This document shows positions 26,283 to 34,326 of a stretch of DNA of 64,000 nt, piece after piece (the first letter of the stretch is position 1; the number at the start of each line of letters is the position of its first letter). A model generated the notes under the pieces. The model saw nothing but the letters and a program-made list of their open reading frames with translations. It ran no database searches and had not been told where the DNA came from. The DNA is from Sphingosinicella terrae (lineage in GTDB: Bacteria; Pseudomonadota; Alphaproteobacteria; Sphingomonadales; Sphingomonadaceae): the NCBI RefSeq assembly GCF_003347635.1, contig NZ_QDFY01000008.1, forward strand, positions 102,766 to 166,765, given 5' to 3'. A program made the translations under genes and the position numbers.

Positions 26283-27469
26283 GGAGACCGCTCACCGTCA
26301 TCGTCTGCGCCTCCCTCATCGTCACGCTGGCGATGGGCGTGCGCCAGACATTCGGCCTCTTCCTGCCGCCGATCAGCATCGAGCTCGGCATCGGCCGCCA
26401 GTCCTTCGGTCTCGCCATCGCGATCAGCAACCTGCTGTTCGGCCTCGCCCAGCCCTTCGTCGGCGCGATCGCCGATCGCCATGGAGCGGGCCGGGTCGTC
26501 GTCGCCGGCACCCTTCTCTACGTCGCTGGGATGGTCGGCGCGGCGCAGGTGGGCAGCGCGATCGGCCTTCACCTCACCTTGGGCGTTATGGTCGGCGTGG
26601 CCATGGCGGCCACGACCTTCGTCGTCGTGCTTGGCGCCGTCGGCCGTGTCGTTCCGGCGGAACGGCGGGGCCTCGCCTTCGGCATCGTCACCGCGGGCGG
26701 CTCGCTCGGCCAGTTCCTGCTGGTCCCGACCGCGCAGGTCCTTCTCGTCGAATTCGGCTACAGGCTGGCGTTGATCGCGCTGGCGGGCGCGGTCGCGATC
26801 TGCATCGCGCTCGCGGCGGGCGTCGCCGGCGCGCCCAAGCCGCCGGGAGAGAAGGAGCCGCAGCTTTCGCTCGGCGAGGCGCTGAAGGAGGCCGCGCGTC
26901 ACCGCGGCTATTGGCTGCTCAATGCCGGCTTCTTCGTCTGCGGCTTCCAGCTCGTCTTCATCGGCACCCATTTCCCCGCTTATCTCAGCGACCGCGGCCT
27001 CGGACTGGAGATCGGTGCCAGCGCGCTCGCGCTCATCGGCCTCTTCAACATCTTCGGCTCCTACCTGTTCGGCCTTTCCGGCGATTTCTGGCGGCGCAAA
27101 TATGTGCTGAGCGGCATCTATGCCGGGCGAGCGGTCGTCGTCGCCTTGTTCCTGGCGCTGCCGCTGAGCCCGGTCACGGCCTTGCTCTTCGCCGGCGCGA
27201 TGGGCTTCCTGTGGCTCGGCACCGTGCCGCTCACCAGCGGCCTGATCGGCCAGATCTTCGGGGTTCGCTACCTGTCGACCCTCTACGGGATCGTCTTTCT
27301 GAGCCACCAGCTCGGCAGCTTCTGCGGCGCCTGGCTCGGCGGCTACGCCTTCGACCGGACCGGCTCCTATGAGAGCGTCTGGATCGCAACCTTCGTTCTC
27401 GCCGCGGCGGCAGCGCTGATCCATCTGCCGATCCGCGACGGCCCGCAGCTGCGGCCACAACCCGCATGA
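26279..27469 (+). CDS. MFS transporter
   Basis: A 396-residue, 12-helix major facilitator of the oxalate/formate antiporter-like (monocarboxylate) branch. The first helix is LTVIVCASLIVTLAMGVRQT. The loop 2-3 motif GAIADRHGAGRVV corresponds to the G-x3-D-R-x-G-R-R pattern. SLGQFLLVPTAQVLL contributes TM5, and the second half begins HRGYWLLNAGFFVCGFQLVF. The ATGA overlap with the MarR gene shows coupling. Direction of transport and substrate (organic acid or drug) cannot be inferred safely. A 17-base duplication follows right at its stop codon. Confidence 0.85.
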   Translation: MRRPLTVIVCASLIVTLAMGVRQTFGLFLPPISIELGIGRQSFGLAIAISNLLFGLAQPFVGAIADRHGAGRVVVAGTLLYVAGMVGAAQVGSAIGLHLTLGVMVGVAMAATTFVVVLGAVGRVVPAERRGLAFGIVTAGGSLGQFLLVPTAQVLLVEFGYRLALIALAGAVAICIALAAGVAGAPKPPGEKEPQLSLGEALKEAARHRGYWLLNAGFFVCGFQLVFIGTHFPAYLSDRGLGLEIGASALALIGLFNIFGSYLFGLSGDFWRRKYVLSGIYAGRAVVVALFLALPLSPVTALLFAGAMGFLWLGTVPLTSGLIGQIFGVRYLSTLYGIVFLSHQLGSFCGAWLGGYAFDRTGSYESVWIATFVLAAAAALIHLPIRDGPQLRPQPA

Positions 27470-27497
27470 GCGGGCGCGCCGCATGAGCGGGCGCGCG
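27464..27497. repeat. 17-bp tandem duplication at the end of the MFS gene
   Basis: CGCATGAGCGGGCGCGC occurs twice head to tail (27464-27480 and 27481-27497). The first copy contains the MFS stop (TGA in CATGAGC); the second provides the ATG of the next small frame. It looks like a recent slippage duplication in GC-rich sequence. Confidence 0.8.
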
Positions 27498-27611
27498 TGG
27501 CCCTGGCTGGCGGGGCTGCTCCTGCTGGCCCCGGCCCTGCTCGGCCTCCTCCTTTGGCGGACCCAGGGCGCGCGCATCTGGCTGGCGGATTTCGTCGCCG
27601 CCTGCTTCTGA
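27483..27611 (+). CDS. Small single-helix membrane peptide (42 aa), tentative
   Basis: A 42-codon frame from ATG 27483 to TGA 27609-27611: a basic/aromatic start (MSGRAWPW), one strongly hydrophobic helix (LAGLLLLAPALLGLLLW) and an amphipathic tail (RTQGARIWLADFVAACF). It begins 13 bases after the MFS stop inside the tandem duplication and ends 59 bases before lepB. The helix and codon use look natural, but no ribosome binding site is clear. It could be a genuine small membrane protein or the remnant of a longer one whose start was displaced by the duplication. Confidence 0.4.
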   Translation: MSGRAWPWLAGLLLLAPALLGLLLWRTQGARIWLADFVAACF

Positions 27612-27670
27612 ACGCCGTCCCCTGGATTGCCCTGCTTGACCAAGGCCGGCCGCCACGCGAAGAGCCGCTC

Positions 27671-28522
27671 ATGGAGAGCGAAACCCCGGCGCCGGCCGCC
27701 ACACAGCCCCCTGCCGAGACGGCGCCCGAGCCGCGCAAGGAGAGCTGGTGGGAGACGATCCGCTTCTTCCTGATCCTCTTCGTCGCAGCGCTCGCCATCC
27801 GCAGCCTGCTCTTCGCACCCTTCTCGATCCCCTCGGGATCGATGCTGCCCAATCTGCTGATGGGCGACTATCTGTTCGTCTCGAAATGGCCGTACGGCTA
27901 TTCGCGCTATTCCTTCCCCTTCGGGATCGCCCGCTTCGACGGGCGCTTCTTTGCCGGCGTTCCGGAACGCGGCGACATCGTCGTCTTCCGCTACCCGGGC
28001 CCGCGGAACGAGGATTTCGTCAAGCGCGTCATCGCTCTTCCCGGCGATCAGATCGAGGTGCGCGACGGCATCGTCATCCTCAACGGCGATGCCGTCAGCC
28101 GCCAGCGCATCGCCGACTTCACCCTTCCGGTCAGCCCGAACAGCCCCTGCCGCCCCGCTGGCGGCACCCGGCTGATCGCCGGCGCCGACGGCAACCAGGC
28201 CTGCGCCTATCCGCGCTTCCGCGAGACCTTGCCCGACGGACGCAGCTACGAGGTCCTCGACCAGGTGAACGGAAGCGACGGCGACACGTTCGGGCCGTTC
28301 ATCGTTCCGGAAGGACATTTGTTCGTGATGGGCGACAATCGCGACGACAGCCTCGACGGCCGCTTCCCCGTCGCCGCCGGTGGAGTCGGGCTGCTGCCCG
28401 TCGAGAATGTGCTCGGCCGCGCCACCATCGTCTTCTGGTCGACCGACGGTTCGGCCGAGTGGCTCAAGCCCTGGACCTGGTTCACCGCGGCGCGCTGGGA
28501 GCGGATGGGCGAGACATGGTAA
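27671..28522 (+). CDS. lepB: Signal peptidase I
   Basis: A 283-residue membrane protease that removes Sec/Tat signal peptides. One transmembrane helix (about residues 30-48) follows a Pro/Glu-rich cytosolic lead. The catalytic Ser57 is in IPSGSMLP and the general base Lys118 in FVKRVIALPGD. Box E is MGDNRDDSLDGRFP. A ~45-residue insertion (SPNSPCRPAGG to YEVLDQVNG) with a Cys pair is typical of alphaproteobacterial LepB. Start ATG 27671 is the one closest to the conserved region. The stop overlaps the rnc start by 7 bases, in the widespread lepB-rnc-era order. Confidence 0.95.
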   Translation: MESETPAPAATQPPAETAPEPRKESWWETIRFFLILFVAALAIRSLLFAPFSIPSGSMLPNLLMGDYLFVSKWPYGYSRYSFPFGIARFDGRFFAGVPERGDIVVFRYPGPRNEDFVKRVIALPGDQIEVRDGIVILNGDAVSRQRIADFTLPVSPNSPCRPAGGTRLIAGADGNQACAYPRFRETLPDGRSYEVLDQVNGSDGDTFGPFIVPEGHLFVMGDNRDDSLDGRFPVAAGGVGLLPVENVLGRATIVFWSTDGSAEWLKPWTWFTAARWERMGETW

Positions 28523-29187
28523 ATTCCCTTGCCGACTGGCTCGAAGCGCAGACCGGCTACCGTCCCAACAATCTCGGCCTGTTCGAGCTGGCGCTCACCC
28601 ATTCGAGCAAGAGCGAGCGCAATTACGAGCGGCTCGAATTTCTCGGCGACCGCGTGCTCGGCCTCGCCACCGCTTCCTGGCTCTACGAGCTGTTCGCCGA
28701 CGAGCCGGAAGGCAAATTGTCGCGGCGTCTGAATGTGCTCGTCTCGCGCGCCACCTGCTCCGAGATCGCCCGCGACATCGGCGTTCCCGAGCAGATGCGG
28801 CTCGGCAAGCAGGCGCGCGAGGACGGCGCGCAGGACAGCGACAATGTGCTCGGCGACGTCGTCGAGGCGCTGATCGGCGCGATCTTCCTCGATTCCGGCT
28901 TCGAGCGGGCGGAGCATGTCGTCCAGCGGCTGTGGGCGTCGCGGGTCGGCGAGCTCGAGCGGGCGCCGAAGCATCCCAAGTCCTCGCTGCAGGAATGGGC
29001 GGCGGCCAACGACCACCGGCCACCGACCTACGAGCTGGTCGGCCGCTCGGGACCGCATCATGCGCCGAGCTTCATCGTCGAGGTGTCGATCCGCCATGTC
29101 GGCGAAGCGCGCGGCGAGGGCCTGTCCAAGCAGGATGCGGAGACCGCGGCGGCCGAGGCGCTGCTGGAGCGGGTGAAGCCGAAATGA
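28516..29187 (+). CDS. rnc: Ribonuclease III
   Basis: A 223-residue double-strand-specific endoribonuclease for rRNA and mRNA processing. The RNase III signature ERLEFLGDRVLGL (Glu41, Asp45) and the second metal-binding block DVVEALIGAIFLD (Asp and Glu) are complete. The C-terminal dsRNA-binding domain spans about residues 152-220 (HPKSSLQEWAAANDHRPPTY, GEGLSKQDAETAAAEALLE). It is coupled to lepB by a 7-base overlap and to era by ATGA, so the three proteins are made from one transcript. In E. coli rnc autoregulates through cleavage of its leader; no such leader is expected here. Confidence 0.96.
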   Translation: MVNSLADWLEAQTGYRPNNLGLFELALTHSSKSERNYERLEFLGDRVLGLATASWLYELFADEPEGKLSRRLNVLVSRATCSEIARDIGVPEQMRLGKQAREDGAQDSDNVLGDVVEALIGAIFLDSGFERAEHVVQRLWASRVGELERAPKHPKSSLQEWAAANDHRPPTYELVGRSGPHHAPSFIVEVSIRHVGEARGEGLSKQDAETAAAEALLERVKPK

Positions 29188-30077
29188 GCGAGCGCTGCGG
29201 ATTCGTCGCCGTCGTCGGGGCGCCCAATGCGGGCAAGTCGACTTTGGTCAATGCGCTGGTCGGCCAGAAGGTGGCGATCGTCACGCCGAAGGCGCAGACG
29301 ACCCGAACCCGGCTGATGGGCATCGCCCTGGCCGGCGAGAGCCAGGTGCTGCTGATCGACACGCCCGGCATCTTCGCCCCCAAGCGCCGGCTCGACAGGG
29401 CGATGGTCGCGGCCGCCTGGGGCGGCGCCCAGGATGCCGACCTCATCGCGCTGGTCGTCGATGCCGCCCAGGGCATCACCCGCGGCGTCGGCGAACTGGT
29501 CGACCGGCTGAAGGAGCGGCGCGAGCCGCTGATCCTCGTCCTCAACAAGGTCGACCTGGCGAAGAAGCCGGACTTGCTGGCGCTCGCGGCCGAGCTAAAC
29601 CAGCGCGCCGTGTTCGAGGAGATTTTCATGATCTCGGCCGCGACCGGCGACGGTGTCGCCGAGCTCAAGGCCTCGCTTGCCGCGCGCGTGCCCGAAGGAC
29701 CCTGGCATTTCCCGGCCGACGACGTGTCCGACGCCACCGACCGGATGCTGGCGGCGGAAGTGACCCGCGAGCAGCTCTACCACCAGCTCCACGCCGAGCT
29801 CCCTTACGAGAGCGCGATCGAGACCGAGAAGTTCGAGGAGCGGCCGGACGGGTCGGCCGTCATCCACCAGCAGATACTGGTCGCACGCGACAGCCAGAAG
29901 GCGATCGTGCTCGGCAAGGGCGGCGCGCGCATCCGCGCCATCGGCGAAGCGGCGCGCACCGAGCTGGCCCAGCTGCTCGGCCGCAAGGTGCACCTCTTCC
30001 TCCACGTCAAGGTCAACCCGAAGTGGGAGGAAGATCGGGGCCTCTATCGCGAAATCGGCCTCGACTGGGTCGATTGA
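29184..30077 (+). CDS. era: GTPase Era
   Basis: A 297-residue GTPase that binds 16S rRNA near its 3' end and is needed for 30S subunit maturation. G motifs: GAPNAGKST (G1, ~12-20), a TTRTR switch, DTPGIF (G3), NKVDL (G4) and ISAATG (G5). The C-terminal KH domain contains RDSQKAIVLGKGGARIRAIG, holding the GxxG loop. HQQILVARDSQK and LFLHVKVNPKWEED are family blocks. Last gene of the lepB-rnc-era operon. No intrinsic terminator is seen directly after it; the first clear one lies at 30419. Confidence 0.96.
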   Translation: MSERCGFVAVVGAPNAGKSTLVNALVGQKVAIVTPKAQTTRTRLMGIALAGESQVLLIDTPGIFAPKRRLDRAMVAAAWGGAQDADLIALVVDAAQGITRGVGELVDRLKERREPLILVLNKVDLAKKPDLLALAAELNQRAVFEEIFMISAATGDGVAELKASLAARVPEGPWHFPADDVSDATDRMLAAEVTREQLYHQLHAELPYESAIETEKFEERPDGSAVIHQQILVARDSQKAIVLGKGGARIRAIGEAARTELAQLLGRKVHLFLHVKVNPKWEEDRGLYREIGLDWVD

Positions 30078-30336
30078 TCGGGGCCCCTGCCCGCGAACAA
30101 CTGCAATATTGGCGACGAACCTTTGTTCGCGCCGGTCGCGCCGACAAGAGCGGAAACGCACGCCAAGCGGCTTCGACTTGGCCGGGGACGTTCTCGGCCC
30201 GCAGGGTGCGCCCTTGCCCTGCCCCCAACGCCGGCTTCGGTCTCCATCCAAGGTGATACCGTAAAATTACGATAGAATCTCAAACAAGATTAACATTCAT
30301 CGTGTTCTTTTGTTTGATCTGATCTGGCCTTTACTG
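30078..30336. other. Gene-free spacer with an AT-rich half
   Basis: The first ~160 bases after era look like ordinary GC-rich non-coding sequence. From about 30250 the composition becomes AT-rich (repeated AAAATTAC, AACAAGATTAACATT, TTTTGTTTGATC), which is unusual in this window and suits an upstream activating or UP-like region for the promoter at 30337. No open frame with acceptable codon use is seen. Confidence 0.5.
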
Positions 30337-30365
30337 TTGACGGGCGAAGCATAGGCGTGTTCTAT
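30337..30365 (+). promoter_or_regulatory. Candidate sigma-70 promoter of a small RNA
   Basis: TTGACG (30337-30342), a 17-base spacer and TTCTAT (30360-30365) reading right. A perfect 7-bp inverted repeat, AGCATAG (30348-30354) and CTATGCT (30362-30368), straddles the -10 and could be an operator. No start codon with a ribosome binding site follows before the terminator at 30419. Confidence 0.5.
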
Positions 30366-30371
30366 GCTGTT

Positions 30372-30451
30372 CGTTGGGTAGACTGGTTCTCCGGACTGCC
30401 CATCCCATGCCCCTCTGGCCGGGCGTTCGATCTCGAACGCCCGGTTTTTTT
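30372..30451 (+). ncRNA. Candidate small RNA (~80 nt): hairpin, CU-rich linker, terminator
   Basis: Between a promoter-like sequence and a strong terminator lies a compact structured unit. Hairpin 1 pairs GGGTAGACTGG (30376-30386) with CCGGACTGCCC (30391-30401) around a TTCT loop, with a single A-A mismatch and two wobbles. A C/T-rich linker follows (30402-30418, containing CCCCTCT, complementary to AGAGGGG-type ribosome binding sites). A 12-bp terminator stem and seven Ts close the unit. No plausible reading frame is present. This three-part layout is typical of trans-acting sRNAs that pair with ribosome binding sites; 4.5S and 6S RNA features were not found. It is a prediction from structure only. 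Confidence 0.5.
30419..30451 (+). terminator. Strong intrinsic terminator
   Basis: CCGGGCGTTCGA (30419-30430) and TCGAACGCCCGG (30433-30444) form a perfect 12-bp stem with a 2-base loop, followed by seven Ts (30445-30451). It ends the candidate small RNA and any readthrough from the era operon. The convergent sirtuin gene ends 22 bases further on. Confidence 0.9.
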
Positions 30452-30472
30452 ATCGCGCGGGCTATGCGCGGC

Positions 30473-31192
30473 TCAACCCGCGCTGCCCAAGGGCGACAGC
30501 ATCTCCTCGACCCAGGCGGGAACGAGCTCCCCGGCCCTGCCCGTCCGGCTCTCATGGAAATGATAGCTGCCGAGGCTCGGATCGAGGTTCATCTCGAGCG
30601 CGCGGGCGCCGCGATAGCGCGCGGTCTGGACGAACCCGGCCGCCGGATAGACGGCGCCCGAGGTGCCGATCGAGACGAACAGGTCGGCTTCCATCAGGGC
30701 GCGGTCGATGCGCTCCATCTCGTAGGGCATCTCGCCGAACCAGACGATATCGGGCCGGAGACGACCCGCGACGCCGCATTGCGGGCAATTCGGATGGTCG
30801 CACAGATCCTTGTCCCAGCGCATCCGCGCGTCGCAGTCGAGGCACCAGGCGGACGTGAGCTCGCCGTGCATGTGCCGCACCCGCTTGGCGCCTGCGCGCT
30901 CGTGCAGGTCGTCGACATTCTGGGTGACGATCAGCAGATCGCCCGGCCACTCCGCATCGAGCCGCGCCAGCGCGCGATGCGCGGCGTTCGGCTCCACCTC
31001 GGCCAGCCGCGCCCGGCGCGCGTCGTAAAAGGCCTGGACCAGGGCAGGATCGCGGGCGAACGCCTCCGGCGTCGCCACGTCCTCGACGCGATGGCCTTCC
31101 CATAGGCCGTCGGGGCCGCGGAAGGTGGCGAGACCGGACTCCGCGGAAATGCCGGCGCCGGTGAGAATGACGATGTTGGAAATGTCCTGCAT
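30473..31192 (-). CDS. cobB: NAD-dependent protein deacylase (sirtuin, class III/SIRT5-like)
   Basis: A 239-residue sirtuin that removes acyl groups from lysines using NAD+. NAD-binding motifs are ILTGAGISAESGLATFRGPD and TQNVDDLHERAG; the catalytic His109 is in HMHGEL. A zinc knuckle uses C117, C120, C136 and C139. Y56 and R59 in AFYDARRA match the Tyr-x2-Arg pair that in SIRT5 and E. coli CobB binds the carboxylate of succinyl- or malonyl-lysine, so desuccinylase activity is likely in addition to deacetylation. Length is minimal for the family, with no N-terminal extension. It stands as a single gene. Confidence 0.92.
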   Translation of the reverse strand: MQDISNIVILTGAGISAESGLATFRGPDGLWEGHRVEDVATPEAFARDPALVQAFYDARRARLAEVEPNAAHRALARLDAEWPGDLLIVTQNVDDLHERAGAKRVRHMHGELTSAWCLDCDARMRWDKDLCDHPNCPQCGVAGRLRPDIVWFGEMPYEMERIDRALMEADLFVSIGTSGAVYPAAGFVQTARYRGARALEMNLDPSLGSYHFHESRTGRAGELVPAWVEEMLSPLGSAG

Positions 31193-31246
31193 CAGGCGGG
31201 CTTAGCGGATCGGAGGCGCTTCCGGTAAGGGCGAAGCGGGATCGGC

Positions 31247-32152
31247 TCAGGCTGTCGACGACAGATCAGGCCGAGCACCGGCGAGCTCGTGCAGTCGGTC
31301 CGCCAATTCGATGACGGCGCCGCGCTCTTCGCCTCTGCGCAAGCAAATATGATGGGCGGCAGGATTGGGCTCGGCGCGAGCGCCGATCGTCGCCAGCCGC
31401 CCTGAATCGATCCACGAACCGGCCAGCGGTTGCCGGAGCAGGCAAATCCCGAGCCCGGCGGCCGCCGCGGCCAGGACGGAATCGTAATCCTCGAACCGTC
31501 GATCCTGCCAGCGCGGCCGGTAGCGCAGGCCCGCGCCGGCGAGCCAGCTTCGCCACTGGGATGTATCGGAATCGTGCAGCAGCGGCTCGGCGTGCAGCGC
31601 AGCCTCGGAAGTCATAGGGCCGAGACGGGCCGCGATCGGAGGCGCCGCGGCCGGAACGAGTCTCTCCTGAAAGAGCAGCCGGGCGTCCAGCCCGTCCCAC
31701 GGGCCGCGACCATAACGGATCGCCACGTCCGCTTCGCGCGCGTCTAGATCCGTGGCCTTGTGCTCCATCAGCAGCTCGACATGAATGTCGTCGCGCTCGA
31801 TCTCCACGAGGCGCGGCAGCAACCACAAGCGGGCGAAAGAGGGCACCGTAGTCAGCCGCACGGTCTGCCGCCCGCGCCAGGGCCGCCAATGCTCGGCGCT
31901 GCGCGACAGCGCATCGAGACTGCGGCGCGCCTCGGCGGCGAAGCGCTGGCCGGCGGGTGTCAGACGAACGCCGCGGCCGTGCCGTTCGAACAGGCTCGTG
32001 CCGAGCCAGGCCTCGAGAGCCGCGATCCGCCGGCTGACCGACCCGTGCGTGATGTGCAGCGCTTCGGCGGCGGCGGTGAACGAGCCGGCGTCGGCCGCGG
32101 CGAGCAAGGCGCTCAGTCCGTCGAGTGGGGGCAGAGATCGAGACCTGTGCAT
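31247..32152 (-). CDS. LysR family transcriptional regulator (GcvA-like)
   Basis: A 301-residue regulator. The N-terminal winged HTH reads LLAAADAGSFTAAAEALHIT, then GSVSRRIAALEAWLGTSLFE and RHGRGVRLTPAGQ. The effector domain has LRLTTVPSFARLWLLPRL-like and ADVAIRYGRGPWDGL segments typical of the GcvA/beta-lactamase-regulator subgroup. Start ATG 32152 begins MHRSRSLPPLDG; upstream codons to 32209 read as non-coding. It is divergent from a TonB-dependent receptor gene across 66 bp containing GATCGTCGATC (arms GATCG/CGATC) at about 32167, so it probably controls the receptor and itself. Confidence 0.85.
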   Translation of the reverse strand: MHRSRSLPPLDGLSALLAAADAGSFTAAAEALHITHGSVSRRIAALEAWLGTSLFERHGRGVRLTPAGQRFAAEARRSLDALSRSAEHWRPWRGRQTVRLTTVPSFARLWLLPRLVEIERDDIHVELLMEHKATDLDAREADVAIRYGRGPWDGLDARLLFQERLVPAAAPPIAARLGPMTSEAALHAEPLLHDSDTSQWRSWLAGAGLRYRPRWQDRRFEDYDSVLAAAAAGLGICLLRQPLAGSWIDSGRLATIGARAEPNPAAHHICLRRGEERGAVIELADRLHELAGARPDLSSTA

Positions 32153-32218
32153 ATGACGCACAGATGATCGTCGATCGGTTCGGTATGTCAAGCATCGCCC
32201 CAATGGCATCCCAACGGC

Positions 32219-34153
32219 ATGGAACCTGTCATTCGTCGCCGCGCTTTACCGGCGCTGGCCCTCGCCATCTGCAGCACGGCGCTGGTCGCGCCGGCCTTCG
32301 CGCAACGCGTGAATGAGAATGCCGTCGCCGATGCCGAGGATGCGTTCGGCTCCAATATCGGCGGCGAAACGCTCGGCATCTACGGCCCCTCCGACGTTCG
32401 CGGCTTCTCGCCTATCGACGCCGGCAACGTCCGGATCGAGGGGCTTTATATCGATCGCCAGACGGAGCTGACCAGCCGGCTGATGGCCGGCAACCGCATC
32501 CGCATCGGCCCCTCGGCCCTTGGCTACGCCTTTCCCGCGCCCTCCGGCATCGCCGACTATCGCCTTCGTGCGGCGCAGGACGAGGCGGTGCTGAGCATGG
32601 CTGCCAAGGCCACCAGCTTCGGCGGCTGGGAGATCGAAGCGGACGGGCTGTTGCCGTTGGACGGGCGGCGGCTGGGCTTGGCCGCCGGCGCCGGCTTCTA
32701 TCGCAACCAGTTCCAGTTCGGGAACAGCAACGACGTGCTGTCGACGGCCGTGTCGCTCGCGTGGCGGCCGAACGGCGAGACCGAGATCAAGCCATTCTGG
32801 AGCCGGATCGAGGTCGATGACGAGGAAGCCTATCCGATCGTGATCGGCGACGGCCAGCGGCTGCCGGACCGAATGACGCGCCGCCGCTTCCTCGGCCAGG
32901 ACTGGGCCGATTTCGAGGTGGAGCGAGTCACCTATGGCGGGCTCGGACGGACGCGGATCGGCCACTTCACGCTGCGGGCGGGCGCTTTCCGATCCGCCAA
33001 CATCACCACCGAAGGCTATACGATCCTGCTCGACGCCGCGCCGCGCGGGACGCTGGCCGCGCGTAGCGTGGTCGCCAATCCGCGCCGCACCAACGCCTCG
33101 AGCAGCGGCGAGCTCAATCTGTCGCGCCCGTTCAGCATCGGACCCAGCCGCCACGCGCTGCAGCTCGCCGTGCGGGCGCGGCGGCAGACCCGCTTCTACG
33201 GCGGCTCGGACCGCGCCGACCTCGGCACGGCGCCGTTCGACGAGCCACTGGCGGTGCCGCGTCCGGTCTTCGCCTTTTCGGATCGCACTGAGGATCGGGT
33301 GCGGCAGTGGACCGCCGGGCTGGCCTATCAGGGAGCGATCGAGGGCGTGGGCGAGCTGAACCTCGGCGTCCAGCGCAGCGATTATCGCAAGAACGTGACC
33401 ACGCCGACGGACGTGCTGCCGGAATCGCGGGCGCGGCCATGGCTGTTCAACGCCGCCGCCGCGGTCGAGATCACGCCCGCACTCGCTCTCTTCGGCGGGA
33501 TGACTCGGGGCCTGGAGGAGAGCGACGTCGCCCCCGAGACGGCGGTCAATCGCGACGAAGCGCCGGCGGCGATCCGAACCCGGCAAATCGAGGCGGGGAT
33601 GCGCTGGCGCCTGGGACCGATGACGCTTATCGCGGGTGGGTTCGAGATCGAGAAGCCCTATTACGGCCTCGACCGCGGCAACGTTTTCCGGCGGATCGGC
33701 ACCGTGACCCATCGCGGTCTCGAGACATCGCTGAGCGGCACGCCGATCGAGGGGCTGACCGTCGTCGGCGGCGGTGTCCTCCTCGACGCGCGGCTCGGCG
33801 GCGACGAAGTCGCCGACGGGACGATCGGACGGCGGCCGATCGGCACGCCTTCTCGGACGCTGATCGCCAATCTCGACTATCGCCTGCGCGGCTTTCCTGC
33901 GCTTTCGCTCGATCTTGCGATCGAGCATGCCGGGCGCCGCTATGCCGACGCTGCCAATGACGTACGCGTGCCGGCGCGCACCATCGTCGACCTAGGGATG
34001 CGCTACCGCTTCCGGGTCGGCCGCCTCCCGGCGGTGCTGCGCGTCCAGGCCACCAACCTGTTCAACGCCTATGGCTGGGACATCGAAGGCAATAATGCGT
34101 TCGTCTACATCCAGAGCCGGCAGGTCGTCGCACGGCTTGCCATGGACATCTGA
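32219..34153 (+). CDS. TonB-dependent receptor-like outer-membrane protein
   Basis: A 644-residue outer-membrane protein with a signal peptide ending AFAQ (~residue 29). The plug is shorter than usual, with IGIYGPSDVRGFSPIDAG-like residues (LGIYGPSDVRGFSPIDAG, ~52-69) and VRIEGLYIDRQ. The rest is a run of alternating beta-strands ending in RYRFRVGRLPAVLRVQATNL, FNAYGWDIEGNNAFVYIQS and a terminal LAMDI. Sphingomonads carry many such receptors for siderophores, plant sugars or aromatics. A TonB box is not obvious at the mature N terminus (VNENAVADAEDAFG). Substrate unknown. The divergent LysR gene is its likely regulator. Confidence 0.8.
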   Translation: MEPVIRRRALPALALAICSTALVAPAFAQRVNENAVADAEDAFGSNIGGETLGIYGPSDVRGFSPIDAGNVRIEGLYIDRQTELTSRLMAGNRIRIGPSALGYAFPAPSGIADYRLRAAQDEAVLSMAAKATSFGGWEIEADGLLPLDGRRLGLAAGAGFYRNQFQFGNSNDVLSTAVSLAWRPNGETEIKPFWSRIEVDDEEAYPIVIGDGQRLPDRMTRRRFLGQDWADFEVERVTYGGLGRTRIGHFTLRAGAFRSANITTEGYTILLDAAPRGTLAARSVVANPRRTNASSSGELNLSRPFSIGPSRHALQLAVRARRQTRFYGGSDRADLGTAPFDEPLAVPRPVFAFSDRTEDRVRQWTAGLAYQGAIEGVGELNLGVQRSDYRKNVTTPTDVLPESRARPWLFNAAAAVEITPALALFGGMTRGLEESDVAPETAVNRDEAPAAIRTRQIEAGMRWRLGPMTLIAGGFEIEKPYYGLDRGNVFRRIGTVTHRGLETSLSGTPIEGLTVVGGGVLLDARLGGDEVADGTIGRRPIGTPSRTLIANLDYRLRGFPALSLDLAIEHAGRRYADAANDVRVPARTIVDLGMRYRFRVGRLPAVLRVQATNLFNAYGWDIEGNNAFVYIQSRQVVARLAMDI

Positions 34154-34326
34154 CCGGCAGCGCCGATAATGGAATCCGCAAAGCCGACGGCGCTGGAGGC
34201 CGATCTGCGTGCAGCGGGCCGACCGACGGTGGTCCGCCGTCGGACCGGAGCGTCTTCAAGTCCGTGCCGAACTGCATGTTGCACGCCGCCGCCCACTGAG
34301 GGGCAATATCGATCCGGAGACGAAGG

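Noticed and set aside
25679..28318. An 879-codon minus-strand frame opposite the MFS gene and lepB
   Set aside because: Same reasoning: antisense to clearly assigned genes and made of Arg/Glu/Asp-rich filler.
30372..30451. 4.5S (SRP) RNA or 6S RNA at this locus
   Set aside because: The conserved SRP loop and GGAAGC-type motif are missing, and 6S RNA would need about 160 nt with a large central bubble; the unit is only about 80 nt.
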